From assembly GCA_016871115.1 (NCBI GenBank), contig VFZP01000014.1:1-34068 (forward strand): a stretch of DNA of 34,068 nt, given 5' to 3'. A model generated the notes under the pieces. The model saw only the letters and a program-made list of their open reading frames with translations. It was not told where the DNA came from and did no database searches. The stretch is from Acidobacteriota bacterium. Lineage in GTDB: Bacteria > Acidobacteriota > Terriglobia > Bryobacterales > Bryobacteraceae. The position numbers and the translations under genes are program-made. This document shows, piece by piece, positions 26,149 through 34,036 of this stretch. Positions within the stretch are counted from its first letter, which is position 1, and every line of letters begins with the position of its first letter.

Positions 26149-26368
26149 TTGAGTAGTCCTGGAAGCGGTTGCGGCCCGCCTCCGTCCGGGGTTGCAGCAC
26201 GCCGTGGCTGGAATCCAGGCGGTATTCGCAAGCCGTGCAAGCCATACCCCGAAGGCGCACGCGGCAGTGTGGACAGGCAAGCGCGGCCTGGAGGGCCGGA
26301 CGGATACCGTTGACGTGGCTCAGAACGGTTTCCAACTTCATCAGATTGTTGGCGGTTGGTTGCGTCAT
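26149..26368 (-). pseudogene. Zinc-ribbon N-terminus of the interrupted methyltransferase
   Basis: From ATG 26368 the frame encodes 73 native residues: MTQPTANNLMKLETVLSHVN, then a four-cysteine zinc ribbon (CPHCRVRLRGMACTACEYRL, the two CxxC pairs), SSHGVLQPRTEA and FQDYS. It then runs into the mobile element, and TAA (26144-26146) inside the inverted repeat ends it. Joined in frame to NDTRLPQYVALDL after precise excision, the gene would encode a 299-residue protein with an N-terminal zinc ribbon and a methyltransferase domain, an arrangement known from several class I methylases. About 126 bp separate its start from the upstream glycosyl-hydrolase-like gene. Confidence 0.8.
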
Positions 26369-26494
26369 AGTGCAATGCGCGGCAGAGTCCCTCTAGGCCT
26401 GGTGGCCGCGCCGGAGCCCGTGACAGCCGCTCCCTAGAGTCTGAATGCGGGAACCGGCGCCAAAATCTCAGCCGATTTTGTAAAACACGACTGA

Positions 26495-27271
26495 CTAGGC
26501 GCCCTGGTAGCGGAGGGCGAGTTCCACTTTTTCCACTTGCAGGTCGTCACCGATCCGGAACGCGGGCCGGTCGAGCACACGAACCTGGATCTGGTTCTCC
26601 CCGCGCCTGAGCAACGCCGGCGGCAACGCGTAGGTGAGTCGCAGCAGCTTCTGATTGGGTATCGCGGGGTATTCGCCCTTCCCACCGGAATTGGGCTGGG
26701 GATGGGGTGAGAAGATCTGCGGATCCTGCCAATCTGGATTCATCTCGGGGGACGCGAGCAGGCGGCCGTTGCAGGAAACCTCCAGCCGGTCTGCCGCGCG
26801 GGCGCGAAAGAGCACGACCGAGAGCCGGGCATCGGAGGGGATGTCCGTTTCATAGACACGTAGCGGCAAAACCGTGGGCCGGCCATCGTTGGCCAGACGC
26901 GCCGGCAAGGGCAGATGGTCATTGCGGTTGTGATAGCCCTCGGCCCACGGATATCCGCCCCGTCGCTCCACGATGAACAGCTTGTCTTTGCGCCGCATGG
27001 TGTCGAGTCGGCCGATCTCGCGATACGCCATCTGCTGCGAGGCGGGGACCGCGCGACCGCCCACGGGGCGCGCCTCGTCCGCGGGAGCCGCGCCCCAGTT
27101 GAAGGTGGTAACCGAATCGGCGCCCTGATTGAGCCAGTTCGTGGCCACGCCGCGGAAGAACTCGATGGGCGGATAGCGGTAGCCATCGGTGGCATGATGG
27201 TCGTCCAGGCAGGGCGACAACTTGATGCGCGGCCCCACCACGCGGCGGATTTCTTCCACGTTCACGGTCAT
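26495..27271 (-). CDS. Glycosyl-hydrolase-like protein, C-terminal part
   Basis: A 258-residue frame (ATG 27271) that continues the TIM-barrel of the preceding frame. It has VNVEEIRRVVGPRIKLSPCL, DDHHATDGYRYPPIEFFRGV, NWLNQGADSVTTFNWG and MAYREIGRLDTMRRKDKLF. A C-terminal beta-sandwich follows (LSVVLFRARAADRLEVSCNG ... GENQIQVRVLDRPAF). By itself it lacks a signal peptide and the first half of the barrel. Its ATG overlaps the TGA of the N-terminal part (ATGA, 27268-27271). Either two subunits are translationally coupled or, more likely, one base has been lost just upstream in a single gene. Confidence 0.7.
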   Translation of the reverse strand: MTVNVEEIRRVVGPRIKLSPCLDDHHATDGYRYPPIEFFRGVATNWLNQGADSVTTFNWGAAPADEARPVGGRAVPASQQMAYREIGRLDTMRRKDKLFIVERRGGYPWAEGYHNRNDHLPLPARLANDGRPTVLPLRVYETDIPSDARLSVVLFRARAADRLEVSCNGRLLASPEMNPDWQDPQIFSPHPQPNSGGKGEYPAIPNQKLLRLTYALPPALLRRGENQIQVRVLDRPAFRIGDDLQVEKVELALRYQGA

Positions 27272-28083
27272 CGTGCGCGACCCAAGGTCAGCAGGTCAAC
27301 CAGGTTTTCCTTGCCCCACACCGCCAGATCGAAACCATCTTCGCGGCAGCCGCGAAGCGTTTCCGGCACCTTGGCGGCCAGCAGGAAAGAGCGCCCGCGC
27401 CGCCGGCCGGCGTCTACGAGCATGCGGCGCATCATGCGCAGAAACTCGGAGGCATGATCGCGCAACTCCCATTGGCGGCCCGGAGGCAGGCACGGAATGT
27501 GGCGGGCAAAGTCGATCTGAATGCCGTCGATATCGAGGGTTTCAGCGATCTCGCGCAACACCTGGACCTTGTGTTCGCGCAACCCCGGCGAGGCGATGTT
27601 CCAGAGTCCTTGCCACCACCAGGAACGAATCAGCCAGTCCGGGTGTTGCGCTTTCAGCGGACTCAGCTTCTCCATTTCGAGGCCGCCTTCCGGGCGGATA
27701 TCGACTTCGCTGAACCGGTGATGCCAGAACACTTCGATCTTGCGCCGCCGGCAGCGTTCGAGGATGGCCGGAATCCACTCAAAGCCTTCCCGCCGCCATT
27801 CGGCCAGATACCGGTCCGGACTCGGAGGCAGGAGGCGGCTCGGATACGCGGCGTAGGTGTCCCCGAGCGACACGTCCCAGAAGATCGAATCAATCTGCGA
27901 GCCCGGTTCTTCGGCGAAGGCAAACAGATAGGCGAGCCATTGCGCGGGCGGGAGGCGGACGTCGCGATGGTCGGCCGCATCGAACTGCACACAGATACGG
28001 CGCGGCCGAGGCGGCGGCGGCTCGGCGCCGCTCGACAGCGTGGGGGCGGCGAGTAGGGTTTGGAGGAAATGGCTGCGCCGCAT
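27268..28083 (-). CDS. Glycosyl-hydrolase-like TIM-barrel protein, N-terminal part
   Basis: A 271-residue frame with a leader (MRRSHFLQTLLAAPTLSSG) followed by barrel strands: RRICVQFDAADH, IDSIFWDVSLGDTYAAYPSR, KIEVFWHHRFSEVD, WLIRSWWWQGLWNIASPG, LDIDGIQIDFARHIPCLPPG and LAVWGKENLVDLLTLG. The GIQIDFARH strand carries the acidic residue expected at a barrel strand end. The overall layout is that of the acidobacterial family-10-like/DUF4015-like exported hydrolases. It ends LTLGRAR at the ATGA; reading one base differently gives LTLGSRTMTVNVEE, continuous with the next frame. It lies 16 bp downstream of the serine hydrolase gene. Confidence 0.7.
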   Translation of the reverse strand: MRRSHFLQTLLAAPTLSSGAEPPPPRPRRICVQFDAADHRDVRLPPAQWLAYLFAFAEEPGSQIDSIFWDVSLGDTYAAYPSRLLPPSPDRYLAEWRREGFEWIPAILERCRRRKIEVFWHHRFSEVDIRPEGGLEMEKLSPLKAQHPDWLIRSWWWQGLWNIASPGLREHKVQVLREIAETLDIDGIQIDFARHIPCLPPGRQWELRDHASEFLRMMRRMLVDAGRRRGRSFLLAAKVPETLRGCREDGFDLAVWGKENLVDLLTLGRAR

Positions 28084-28099
28084 GCTAAAGAGGCGGCTC

Positions 28100-29242
28100 C
28101 TAGTTTAAACGGAGCTTGCGCAGAAACTCTTCGAAGTGCTCCTGCTCGAACCAGCGGAGGACGATGACGAGATCATGCTCGGGGTCGCAATACACCATGT
28201 TGGTGCCGTTGCCGATGTGGGCGTAGGCGGTGGCGGGCGCGCTGGGCCATAGCTTGCGGTCCGTGTTCAGATACCAGTTCATGAAGCCGTAAGTGGGCTG
28301 TACGGGCGTGGGCGTGCGGGCCAGCTTCACCCAGTTCTCTGAGAGCAATTGCCGCCCGCCCCATTTTCCCTGGCGAAGCGTGAGCAGCCCGAAGCGGGTA
28401 TGGTCGCGCGCGCTGATCCAGAGCCCGCCGCCGAAGTGCGCGCCGCCGGCAACCGACTGCATCATCACGCCGTCGATGTTCACCCACGAGTTTTCGTAAC
28501 CGTACCAGCGCCAAGTCTGCGAGGCGCCGATGGGGTCCATGAGGCGCTCTTTCAACACCTGCGGCAGCGGCTTGCGCCAGACCTGGAGCGCGGAGTAGGC
28601 GAGCAGATTCACGCGCGTGTCATTGTACTTGTAGGTGGCGCCCGGCTCGGCGTGCTGGCGATTGCGGTAGGCCTCCAGCGCATCGGCGCCGGCGGGTGGA
28701 CGGTCTGCCCAGTCCGGCTTGCCCCACAGTGTGCCTTCCCAATCGCTGGTTTGGCGCAGCAGGTGATCCCACGTGATCTTGCGGTTCATGGGCGTCGAGT
28801 CAAACTCGCCGGTGGTGACGTAGCGGCGGACGGGGTCATGGATGGATTGGATCAGGCCAGCGTCAACGGCGAGACCCACGGTGGCGGAGAGATAACTCTT
28901 GGTGGCGCTGAACGTCATGTCCACGCGATGCGGCTCGCCCCACTCGGCCACGAGGTAGCCGCCTTTCAGGATGACGCCGGTGAGGTCGCCGCGGGTTTTG
29001 TAGGGGCCGAGCGGCTCGCCGTAGGGCTCGCGGCCAAACGAGAGTTCGTGGGCCAGGCGTAGGTCGCGCGGGCGTTTGGTTTCCTTGGTTTGGATGAAGG
29101 CGATGGCGTCGCGGACAGCGTCGGGGTTGAGGCCGGCGGCGTCGGGCGAGCGGCGTTCCCAATGGTCATGCGGACCAGGGACGTAGGGCGTCTGGGCGAG
29201 GAGCGGGGCAAGCGGGAGGAGGAACAGGAAACGGCGGCGCAC
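28100..29242 (-). CDS. Exported serine hydrolase (class C beta-lactamase/esterase fold)
   Basis: A 380-residue protein with a signal peptide (MRRRFLFLLPLAPLLAQ). The nucleophile motif SxxK is SATK at 112-115 (MTFSATKSYL), the tyrosine motif is in YKYNDTRVN (204-212), and the third motif is represented by HIGNG near the C-terminus. These are the landmarks of the beta-lactamase-related (PF00144) hydrolases, which include peptidases and esterases as well as lactamases. Only the fold can be assigned. It precedes the glycosyl-hydrolase-like genes with a 16-bp gap, suggesting an operon, and starts 50 bp after mnmE. Confidence 0.88.
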   Translation of the reverse strand: MRRRFLFLLPLAPLLAQTPYVPGPHDHWERRSPDAAGLNPDAVRDAIAFIQTKETKRPRDLRLAHELSFGREPYGEPLGPYKTRGDLTGVILKGGYLVAEWGEPHRVDMTFSATKSYLSATVGLAVDAGLIQSIHDPVRRYVTTGEFDSTPMNRKITWDHLLRQTSDWEGTLWGKPDWADRPPAGADALEAYRNRQHAEPGATYKYNDTRVNLLAYSALQVWRKPLPQVLKERLMDPIGASQTWRWYGYENSWVNIDGVMMQSVAGGAHFGGGLWISARDHTRFGLLTLRQGKWGGRQLLSENWVKLARTPTPVQPTYGFMNWYLNTDRKLWPSAPATAYAHIGNGTNMVYCDPEHDLVIVLRWFEQEHFEEFLRKLRLN

Positions 29243-29292
29243 CGGGAGATGCTATCAAATCCCGGCTGCCCGTTACCACGATAGGGCAGTTC

Positions 29293-30642
29293 CTATTTGC
29301 CGATGCAGAACGTCGAAAAGATGCGATTGAGAATATCGTCCGCGGTGGTCGCGCCGGTGATCGCGTCGATGGGCTGCAGCGCGGCATAGAGATCCAGCAG
29401 CAGCATCTCGTGCGGCAACCCGTGGCCCAGCGCGGCTTCGGCGTGGCGCAGTGCGGCGGCGCTTTCCGTCAGCAGTTGCTCGTGGCGGAGTGAGGTGATG
29501 AAACCGTCCTCGCGCGCGGCGTCCGCACCGGGCGCGGCAGCCTCGACGATGGCCTTGCGGAGCCGCTCCACTCCCTGGCTAGTGAGCGCCGAAACCGCCA
29601 CGGCCGACGCAGCCAGCGCCGTGGGCGTGAGGTTCGGCAGGTCTGCCTTGTTGCCCGCGACGAGGTAGCGCCCCTGGCGTGCGGCGCGTTCGATGAGAGC
29701 TTCGTCCTCGGGCGTGAGCGGCGACGCGAGATCGATCACCACCACCGTCAGGTCCGCATCCGCCATCGCCTGATAGCTGCGTTCAATTCCGAGCCGCTCT
29801 ACGGTTTCGGTGGCCTCGCGAATGCCGGCGGTGTCGACAAAACGCACCGGCAGGCCTTCAATGGACGCGGTCTCTGAAACCAAGTCGCGCGTGGTGCCCG
29901 CGACGTCGGTAACGATCGCGCGATCCTGCTCCAGCAGCCGGTTGAACAGGCTGCTTTTGCCCACGTTGGGCCGGCCGACGATGGCGAGCGTCAGCCCACC
30001 CTGCACCAACTTGCCGTAGGCGAAACTCGCGGCCACCCGCCGTACGCCTTCTTCAATGGGCTGGATGCGGCGCGAGATTTCTGCTTCGGGCGCGACGTCG
30101 ACGTCGTCCTCGGCGAAGTCGATGCCGGCTTCGAGCAGAGCGATCAACTCGAGCAACTGCGCCTTGAGCGGCGCGAGACGCCGCGAAATCGAACCGTCGA
30201 GTTGGCGTGCCGCCACGCGTGCCTGATAGAGCGTCGTCGAGTCGATGAGATCGCGCACCGCTTCGGCCTGCGCCAGATCGATCCGCCCGTTGGTGAATGC
30301 CCGCAGCGTGAATTCGCCGGGCTCAGCGAGGCGTGCGCCCACGTCGCAGCAGCGCTCCAGGCAATGCCGCAGCGCCACCGGCGCGCCATGGCAGGAAATC
30401 TCCACCACGTCTTCACCCGTGTAGGAGCGCGGCGCGGCATACCAAGTCACCAACACTTGATCGATGAGGTTGCCCGCGGCGTCAGCCAGCGTGGCCAGTT
30501 CAGCATGGCGGGGTCCAGAGAGCGACGCGCCGGTGAGAATCTGCAGCGCCATCGCGCGGGACTGCGCGCCTGACAGACGCACGATTCCGATGCCGCCGCG
30601 CCCGGCGGGCGTGGCAATTGCCGCTATGGTGGATGTGTTCAC
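29293..30642 (-). CDS. mnmE: tRNA modification GTPase MnmE (TrmE)
   Basis: A 449-residue protein that, with MnmG, installs the cmnm5/nm5 group on U34 of tRNAs. The N-terminal tetrahydrofolate-binding domain ([34 protein letters not shown]) is followed by a helical domain. Next comes the G domain: G1 GRPNVGKSS (223-231), GTTRD (249-253), DTAG (270-273) and NKAD near 333. The C-terminus has the catalytic FCIGK signature. It begins 2 bp after the khpB stop. mnmG, the usual partner, is not in the window. Confidence 0.97.
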   Translation of the reverse strand: MNTSTIAAIATPAGRGGIGIVRLSGAQSRAMALQILTGASLSGPRHAELATLADAAGNLIDQVLVTWYAAPRSYTGEDVVEISCHGAPVALRHCLERCCDVGARLAEPGEFTLRAFTNGRIDLAQAEAVRDLIDSTTLYQARVAARQLDGSISRRLAPLKAQLLELIALLEAGIDFAEDDVDVAPEAEISRRIQPIEEGVRRVAASFAYGKLVQGGLTLAIVGRPNVGKSSLFNRLLEQDRAIVTDVAGTTRDLVSETASIEGLPVRFVDTAGIREATETVERLGIERSYQAMADADLTVVVIDLASPLTPEDEALIERAARQGRYLVAGNKADLPNLTPTALAASAVAVSALTSQGVERLRKAIVEAAAPGADAAREDGFITSLRHEQLLTESAAALRHAEAALGHGLPHEMLLLDLYAALQPIDAITGATTADDILNRIFSTFCIGK

Positions 30643-30644
30643 TA

Positions 30645-31322
30645 CTAACGCGGAGGACGTGGACCACGGTCACGATCACGGCCGCCGCCGCCCGGACCGC
30701 CACGGCGATCCCGGTCACGCGGGCCGCCCCGGCCCCGCCCGCCGCGATCTCCGCCACCCGGCCGCGACGAAGAGCCCGGCGACATCACCAGTTGACGCTG
30801 GAGGCTCGGTGGCGGCGGCGAAGACGGCATGCCGGCCGGGTAAATGACGACGTAGCGGCGCGGTTCGAGGCCTTCGCTTTCGCTCCGCAGGGTGGTGTCG
30901 TTGCGCAGCGCCAGATGCAGGATGCGGCGCTCCCGGCTGTTCATCGGGTTGAAGCGGAACGGCGCGTTGGTGGACTTCACCCGCTCAGCCGCCTGCGCGG
31001 CGCTGGCGCGAAGTTCTTCAATGCGCAACACGCGATGGTCATGTGCGTCAAAGCAGATGCGAGAGTGCTCTTCCGCCGGCATGCGGAGCGATTCCATGGT
31101 GAGATGCTCCAACGCCAGCAGCACTTCCGTCTTATTGGCCAGCAATTCGCTGACATCCTCGCCATCGAATTTCACGCGAATATCCGGGTTTTCAAACTCC
31201 GGATGCATGGTCTCGTGCTCGGCGAGTTCGAAGGTCAGATCCCAACCGATCAGGGGAAGGACCTTCTTTAGGAAGGCTTCGATCTTCGGTCCGTGCTCGG
31301 CGATGGTGTAACGCTGGCTCAC
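30645..31322 (-). CDS. khpB: KhpB/Jag-like RNA-binding protein with an RGG-rich tail
   Basis: A 225-residue protein in the canonical yidC-khpB-mnmE position. A degenerate KH domain occupies about 20-105; where the GxxG RNA-binding loop is expected the sequence is [15 protein letters not shown], without GxxG. R3H follows ([14 protein letters not shown], Arg132 and His136). The C-terminal 40 residues are a low-complexity Gly-Arg-Asp tail (RGGRGRGG repeats). The Jag_N domain of Firmicutes proteins is absent. KhpB binds RNA and affects cell envelope growth in Gram-positives; the tail may take over RNA binding here. Confidence 0.88.
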   Translation of the reverse strand: MSQRYTIAEHGPKIEAFLKKVLPLIGWDLTFELAEHETMHPEFENPDIRVKFDGEDVSELLANKTEVLLALEHLTMESLRMPAEEHSRICFDAHDHRVLRIEELRASAAQAAERVKSTNAPFRFNPMNSRERRILHLALRNDTTLRSESEGLEPRRYVVIYPAGMPSSPPPPSLQRQLVMSPGSSSRPGGGDRGGRGRGGPRDRDRRGGPGGGGRDRDRGPRPPR

Positions 31323-31344
31323 AAGCGTCCCTACTTTTTTCTGT

Positions 31345-33072
31345 CTATTTTTTCTTCAACGGAGCCGCCGGAGCAACCGCCGCTGGCGCAGGAGAGGCTG
31401 GAAACATCCGATTGAAGAACCACTGCTGCGCAATTCCTACCAAATTGCCAGTCATCCAGTATAACACCAGGCCTGAGGAAGCCCCCCAGAACATGAAGCC
31501 CATCATGACGGGCATCAGGATCATCATCATTTTCTGCTGGGCCGGATCCATGGACGTCTGCGGGGTCATTTTCTGCATCAGCACCTGACTCGCCACCATG
31601 ACCAGCGGCAGCATGCGCAGGGCCAAGGTCTCGGGTTGCGACAGATCGCTCACCCATAGCCAACTGGCGCCGCGCAGCTCAATCGCGCTCGACAGTACTT
31701 TGTAGAAGGCAATGAAGAAGGGGATCTGCAGCATCATCGGCACGCAGCCGCCCGTGGGGCTGACGCCGTGCTTCTTATACAGCGCCATCATCTCTTCGTT
31801 CTTCTTCGCCGCGCGTGGGTCCGTCATGGAGATGCCCTTGAACTTCTCGTTGATGGCTACCATCTGCGGCTGCAGCGCCGACATTTGCTTCATGGACTTG
31901 AGGCTGGAGATCTTCAGCGGCAACAATGCGAAGTTGATGATCACGGTGGCGACGACAATCGCCCACCCATAATTGTGGACGAGGTTGTTGTTCAGCCAGC
32001 GCAGTGCCAGGAACAGCGGCTCAGCAATCAGGCCGAAGTAGCCAAAGTCCACCAGGCGCGGCAGACGCGGCGAAATACTGGCGAGCAGCTTGGTGTCCTT
32101 GGGGCCCACGAAAAACTGAAACTGATTGACCGCGCTGCCGCCCACCGCCATGCCGGCGTTGGCCTGGAGCTTCTTGTCGAAGGGGTTTTCCAGTTGATCC
32201 GACATCGAGTGGATCTCAAAATCCTTCTCGGCCTCGGGCAGCGCCACGGCGGCAAAAAACGCGTCGGTAATCCCGGCGAAAGTAAAGCGCCCGCGGTGCG
32301 CCTGCGCATTGGCGATCTCAGGCGCGGTGAGCTGGTTGAAGCCCGACGTGGCGTCGTGACGCAGCGTTAACTGCGTGGCCGCCGCGCCCAGCACCGTGGA
32401 ATCTCCAAAGCCTCCGCGCCAGTACAGCAGGTGCGGCTTGGGTGCGCCGGAATTGCTGACTTCGCTCGAAACGCGCGACAGGTAAGAATCTGGGGCGAAC
32501 GCGATGCTCTTGCGGGCAAACCACCCGCCCTGCGAGTACTGGAAGTCCACGCGCGACCGGTCCGGCGATACGGTCATCGCATAGAGCGCGCTATTGAGCT
32601 CCTCGGCGGACTGATTGGTGTGGAAGCGGACCGACAGCGGCAGCACCACCCGCCCGGCCGACGCGGGGTTCACCAATTCCAGCGGCGCCCCGTTGCTGTC
32701 TTTGTACTTCTTGAGAATCCAGCTCCGCACGGCCGCGCCGCGATTGGTGAACACGACTTTGTAGAGTTCGGTCTCAATCGCCGCGGTTTGTTCCTGCGCT
32801 GCCGTGACGGCAGCCGCCGTGGCGGACTTGCCCGTGCCCGCAGCGATGGTTGGCGCCGGCTGATCCGGCTTGGGTGTGGCTGCTGTTGTTGCGGCTGCTG
32901 GCGCGGACTTGGCAGGCGGAGGGGCCGGGGCAGGCGGCGCGCTGGGCATGAAGTACTGCATGCCCATGAGCAGCACGCCAATCAGCGCCAGAGCGAGGAG
33001 CATACGCTCCTGCATTCCATCGGGTTCCTGCCCGGGCAGCTTGATCTGTTTGTCGGAAGGGGAATTGCTCAT
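31345..33072 (-). CDS. yidC: Membrane protein insertase YidC
   Basis: A 575-residue insertase of the Gram-negative type. An N-terminal membrane helix (MLLALALIGVLLMGMQYFM, about 24-43) is followed by a Pro/Ala-rich linker and a large periplasmic domain (to about 350). The conserved five-helix core starts at WLNNNLVHNYGWAIVVATVI, contains LQPQMVAINEKF, PTGGCVPMMLQIPFFIAFYK and MGFMFWGASSGLVLYW, and ends with a basic KKK tail. The start at 33072 overlaps the yidD stop (ATGA). It inserts and folds inner-membrane proteins, alone or with SecYEG. Confidence 0.97.
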   Translation of the reverse strand: MSNSPSDKQIKLPGQEPDGMQERMLLALALIGVLLMGMQYFMPSAPPAPAPPPAKSAPAAATTAATPKPDQPAPTIAAGTGKSATAAAVTAAQEQTAAIETELYKVVFTNRGAAVRSWILKKYKDSNGAPLELVNPASAGRVVLPLSVRFHTNQSAEELNSALYAMTVSPDRSRVDFQYSQGGWFARKSIAFAPDSYLSRVSSEVSNSGAPKPHLLYWRGGFGDSTVLGAAATQLTLRHDATSGFNQLTAPEIANAQAHRGRFTFAGITDAFFAAVALPEAEKDFEIHSMSDQLENPFDKKLQANAGMAVGGSAVNQFQFFVGPKDTKLLASISPRLPRLVDFGYFGLIAEPLFLALRWLNNNLVHNYGWAIVVATVIINFALLPLKISSLKSMKQMSALQPQMVAINEKFKGISMTDPRAAKKNEEMMALYKKHGVSPTGGCVPMMLQIPFFIAFYKVLSSAIELRGASWLWVSDLSQPETLALRMLPLVMVASQVLMQKMTPQTSMDPAQQKMMMILMPVMMGFMFWGASSGLVLYWMTGNLVGIAQQWFFNRMFPASPAPAAVAPAAPLKKK

Positions 33073-33320
33073 TGGTGGTGGTGAGGAGACGGGGGAACCG
33101 GATCGATGCCGCCGGTGCAGAGGGGCTGGCATTTTGCCAGGCGTGCAAGGCCCAGCCAGACGCCGCGCAGCGCGCCGTGACGCTCTACGGCTTCGCGCAT
33201 GTAGTCCGAACAGGTCGGGTGAAAGCGGCAGGCGGAAGGCAGGAAGGGAGACACGAGGTGCTTATAGCCTCGCAATAGATAGACGAGTCCGCGGGCGGGA
33301 AGTTCCCGGAGCCGAGTCAT
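33069..33320 (-). CDS. yidD: Membrane protein insertion efficiency factor YidD
   Basis: An 83-residue protein with the family core FLPSACRFHPTCSDYMREAV, then LARLAKCQPLCTGGIDPVP. The start at 33320 overlaps the rnpA stop (ATGA), and its own stop overlaps yidC (ATGA), so three genes are chained by 4-bp overlaps. It assists YidC-dependent insertion at the inner membrane. Confidence 0.95.
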   Translation of the reverse strand: MTRLRELPARGLVYLLRGYKHLVSPFLPSACRFHPTCSDYMREAVERHGALRGVWLGLARLAKCQPLCTGGIDPVPPSPHHHQ

Positions 33321-33757
33321 CGTGTGGCCGCCTCGGCGCGGCGGAGGATGCGCTCGACTTCCGCGCACAACTGGGGGAAGGCGATGTCTGCCACGGGGCG
33401 GCGCGGGTGGAACACATAGTCCACCGGTTGGTGGAAAGCGGGTAGAGTGAGGCGCAAAGCTTCTCGCATCCGGCGTTTGAGGCGGTTGCGGACCACGGAG
33501 TTTCCCGCGGCCCGCGGAGTGGTCAGGCCCACGCGCACACCCACTGCGGGTTCGCCATCACGGCGTAAAAAAAACATCGCAAAGGAGGGACTGGTCACGC
33601 GGCTGCCTTGGTCGTAAACCCGGCGGAATTCTCCACGCTTCAGCAAGCGCGCGGATTTCGGGAATGAAAAACTAGGCTTGACCGGCGTAGCGGACGTTCC
33701 GCTCGTCGCTGACGGTAAGCTTCCAGCGGCCTTTGGCCCGGCGCCGGCTGAGGACAT
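33317..33757 (-). CDS. rnpA: Ribonuclease P protein component, start inside rpmH
   Basis: The conserved part, [20 protein letters not shown] ... [20 protein letters not shown] (RNR motif), is a normal RnpA. The protein subunit helps the RNase P RNA process tRNA 5' ends. Between the rpmH stop and the conserved region there is no ATG, GTG or TTG: the place where homologs begin is a GTC codon (VKPSFSF). The nearest usable starts are ATG 33757 and 33766, both within rpmH. ATG 33757 has AAGGA eight bases upstream, giving 146 residues with a 29-residue Ser/Gly/Ala-rich extension. Overlap with rpmH is 86 bp. Confidence 0.9.
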   Translation of the reverse strand: MSSAGAGPKAAGSLPSATSGTSATPVKPSFSFPKSARLLKRGEFRRVYDQGSRVTSPSFAMFFLRRDGEPAVGVRVGLTTPRAAGNSVVRNRLKRRMREALRLTLPAFHQPVDYVFHPRRPVADIAFPQLCAEVERILRRAEAATR

Positions 33758-33845
33758 CGCGGCCATCCTTGGTTTCCATCCGGTTCATGAACCCGTGCTT
33801 TTTGGCGCGCTTGCGATTGTTCGGTTGAAATGTACGCTTCGGCAT
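33672..33845 (-). CDS. rpmH: 50S ribosomal protein L34
   Basis: A 57-residue protein. [20 protein letters not shown] is followed by [20 protein letters not shown], the near-invariant L34 core. The C-terminal extension [17 protein letters not shown] is longer than the 44-46 residues usual in many phyla. A GAGG lies ten bases before the ATG. It heads the rnpA-yidD-yidC-khpB-mnmE block and normally lies next to dnaA. Confidence 0.97.
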   Translation of the reverse strand: MPKRTFQPNNRKRAKKHGFMNRMETKDGRDVLSRRRAKGRWKLTVSDERNVRYAGQA

Positions 33846-33978
33846 TACTAAACTACCTCGTCTTGAAAGCGCTCGTGGACAAAAGTTGGGTCAACAGGCG
33901 CACGAATAGGGTGACGGCCCGATGGCCCAATCTCCAGTATAGGGGAAGCCCAGGCCGCTCGGCAAGCCAAAGTCTTGT

Positions 33979-34036
33979 CTCATCCAAGATGAGCCTGAAG
34001 GGAGAGTGTGATTCTCACACAAGATGCGCCTGAAGG
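33979..34036. repeat. Direct repeat pair and short palindromes upstream of rpmH
   Basis: CAAGATGAGCCTGAAGG (33985-34001) and CAAGATGCGCCTGAAGG (34020-34036) differ at one base and are spaced 35 bp start to start. Between them GTGTGA-TTC-TCACAC (34006-34020) is a perfect hairpin, and CTCATC-CAA-GATGAG (33979-33993) is another around the first repeat. Position suggests an rpmH/dnaA regulatory or origin-proximal element, but no DnaA box is clear. Confidence 0.55.

Noticed and set aside
29242-29289. Two adjacent short stems (CCGGGA/TCCCGG and CTGCCC/GGGCAG) between mnmE and the serine hydrolase, as a terminator.
   Set aside because: Loops of 12 bases and no T-run on the minus strand; too weak to call.
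33846-33960. DnaA boxes marking oriC.
   Set aside because: The best candidate (complement of GTGGACAAA near 33875) has at least two mismatches to TTATCCACA and there is no cluster.
33979-34036. CRISPR array.
   Set aside because: Only two imperfect 17-bp repeats with an 18-bp palindromic spacer; no further units.
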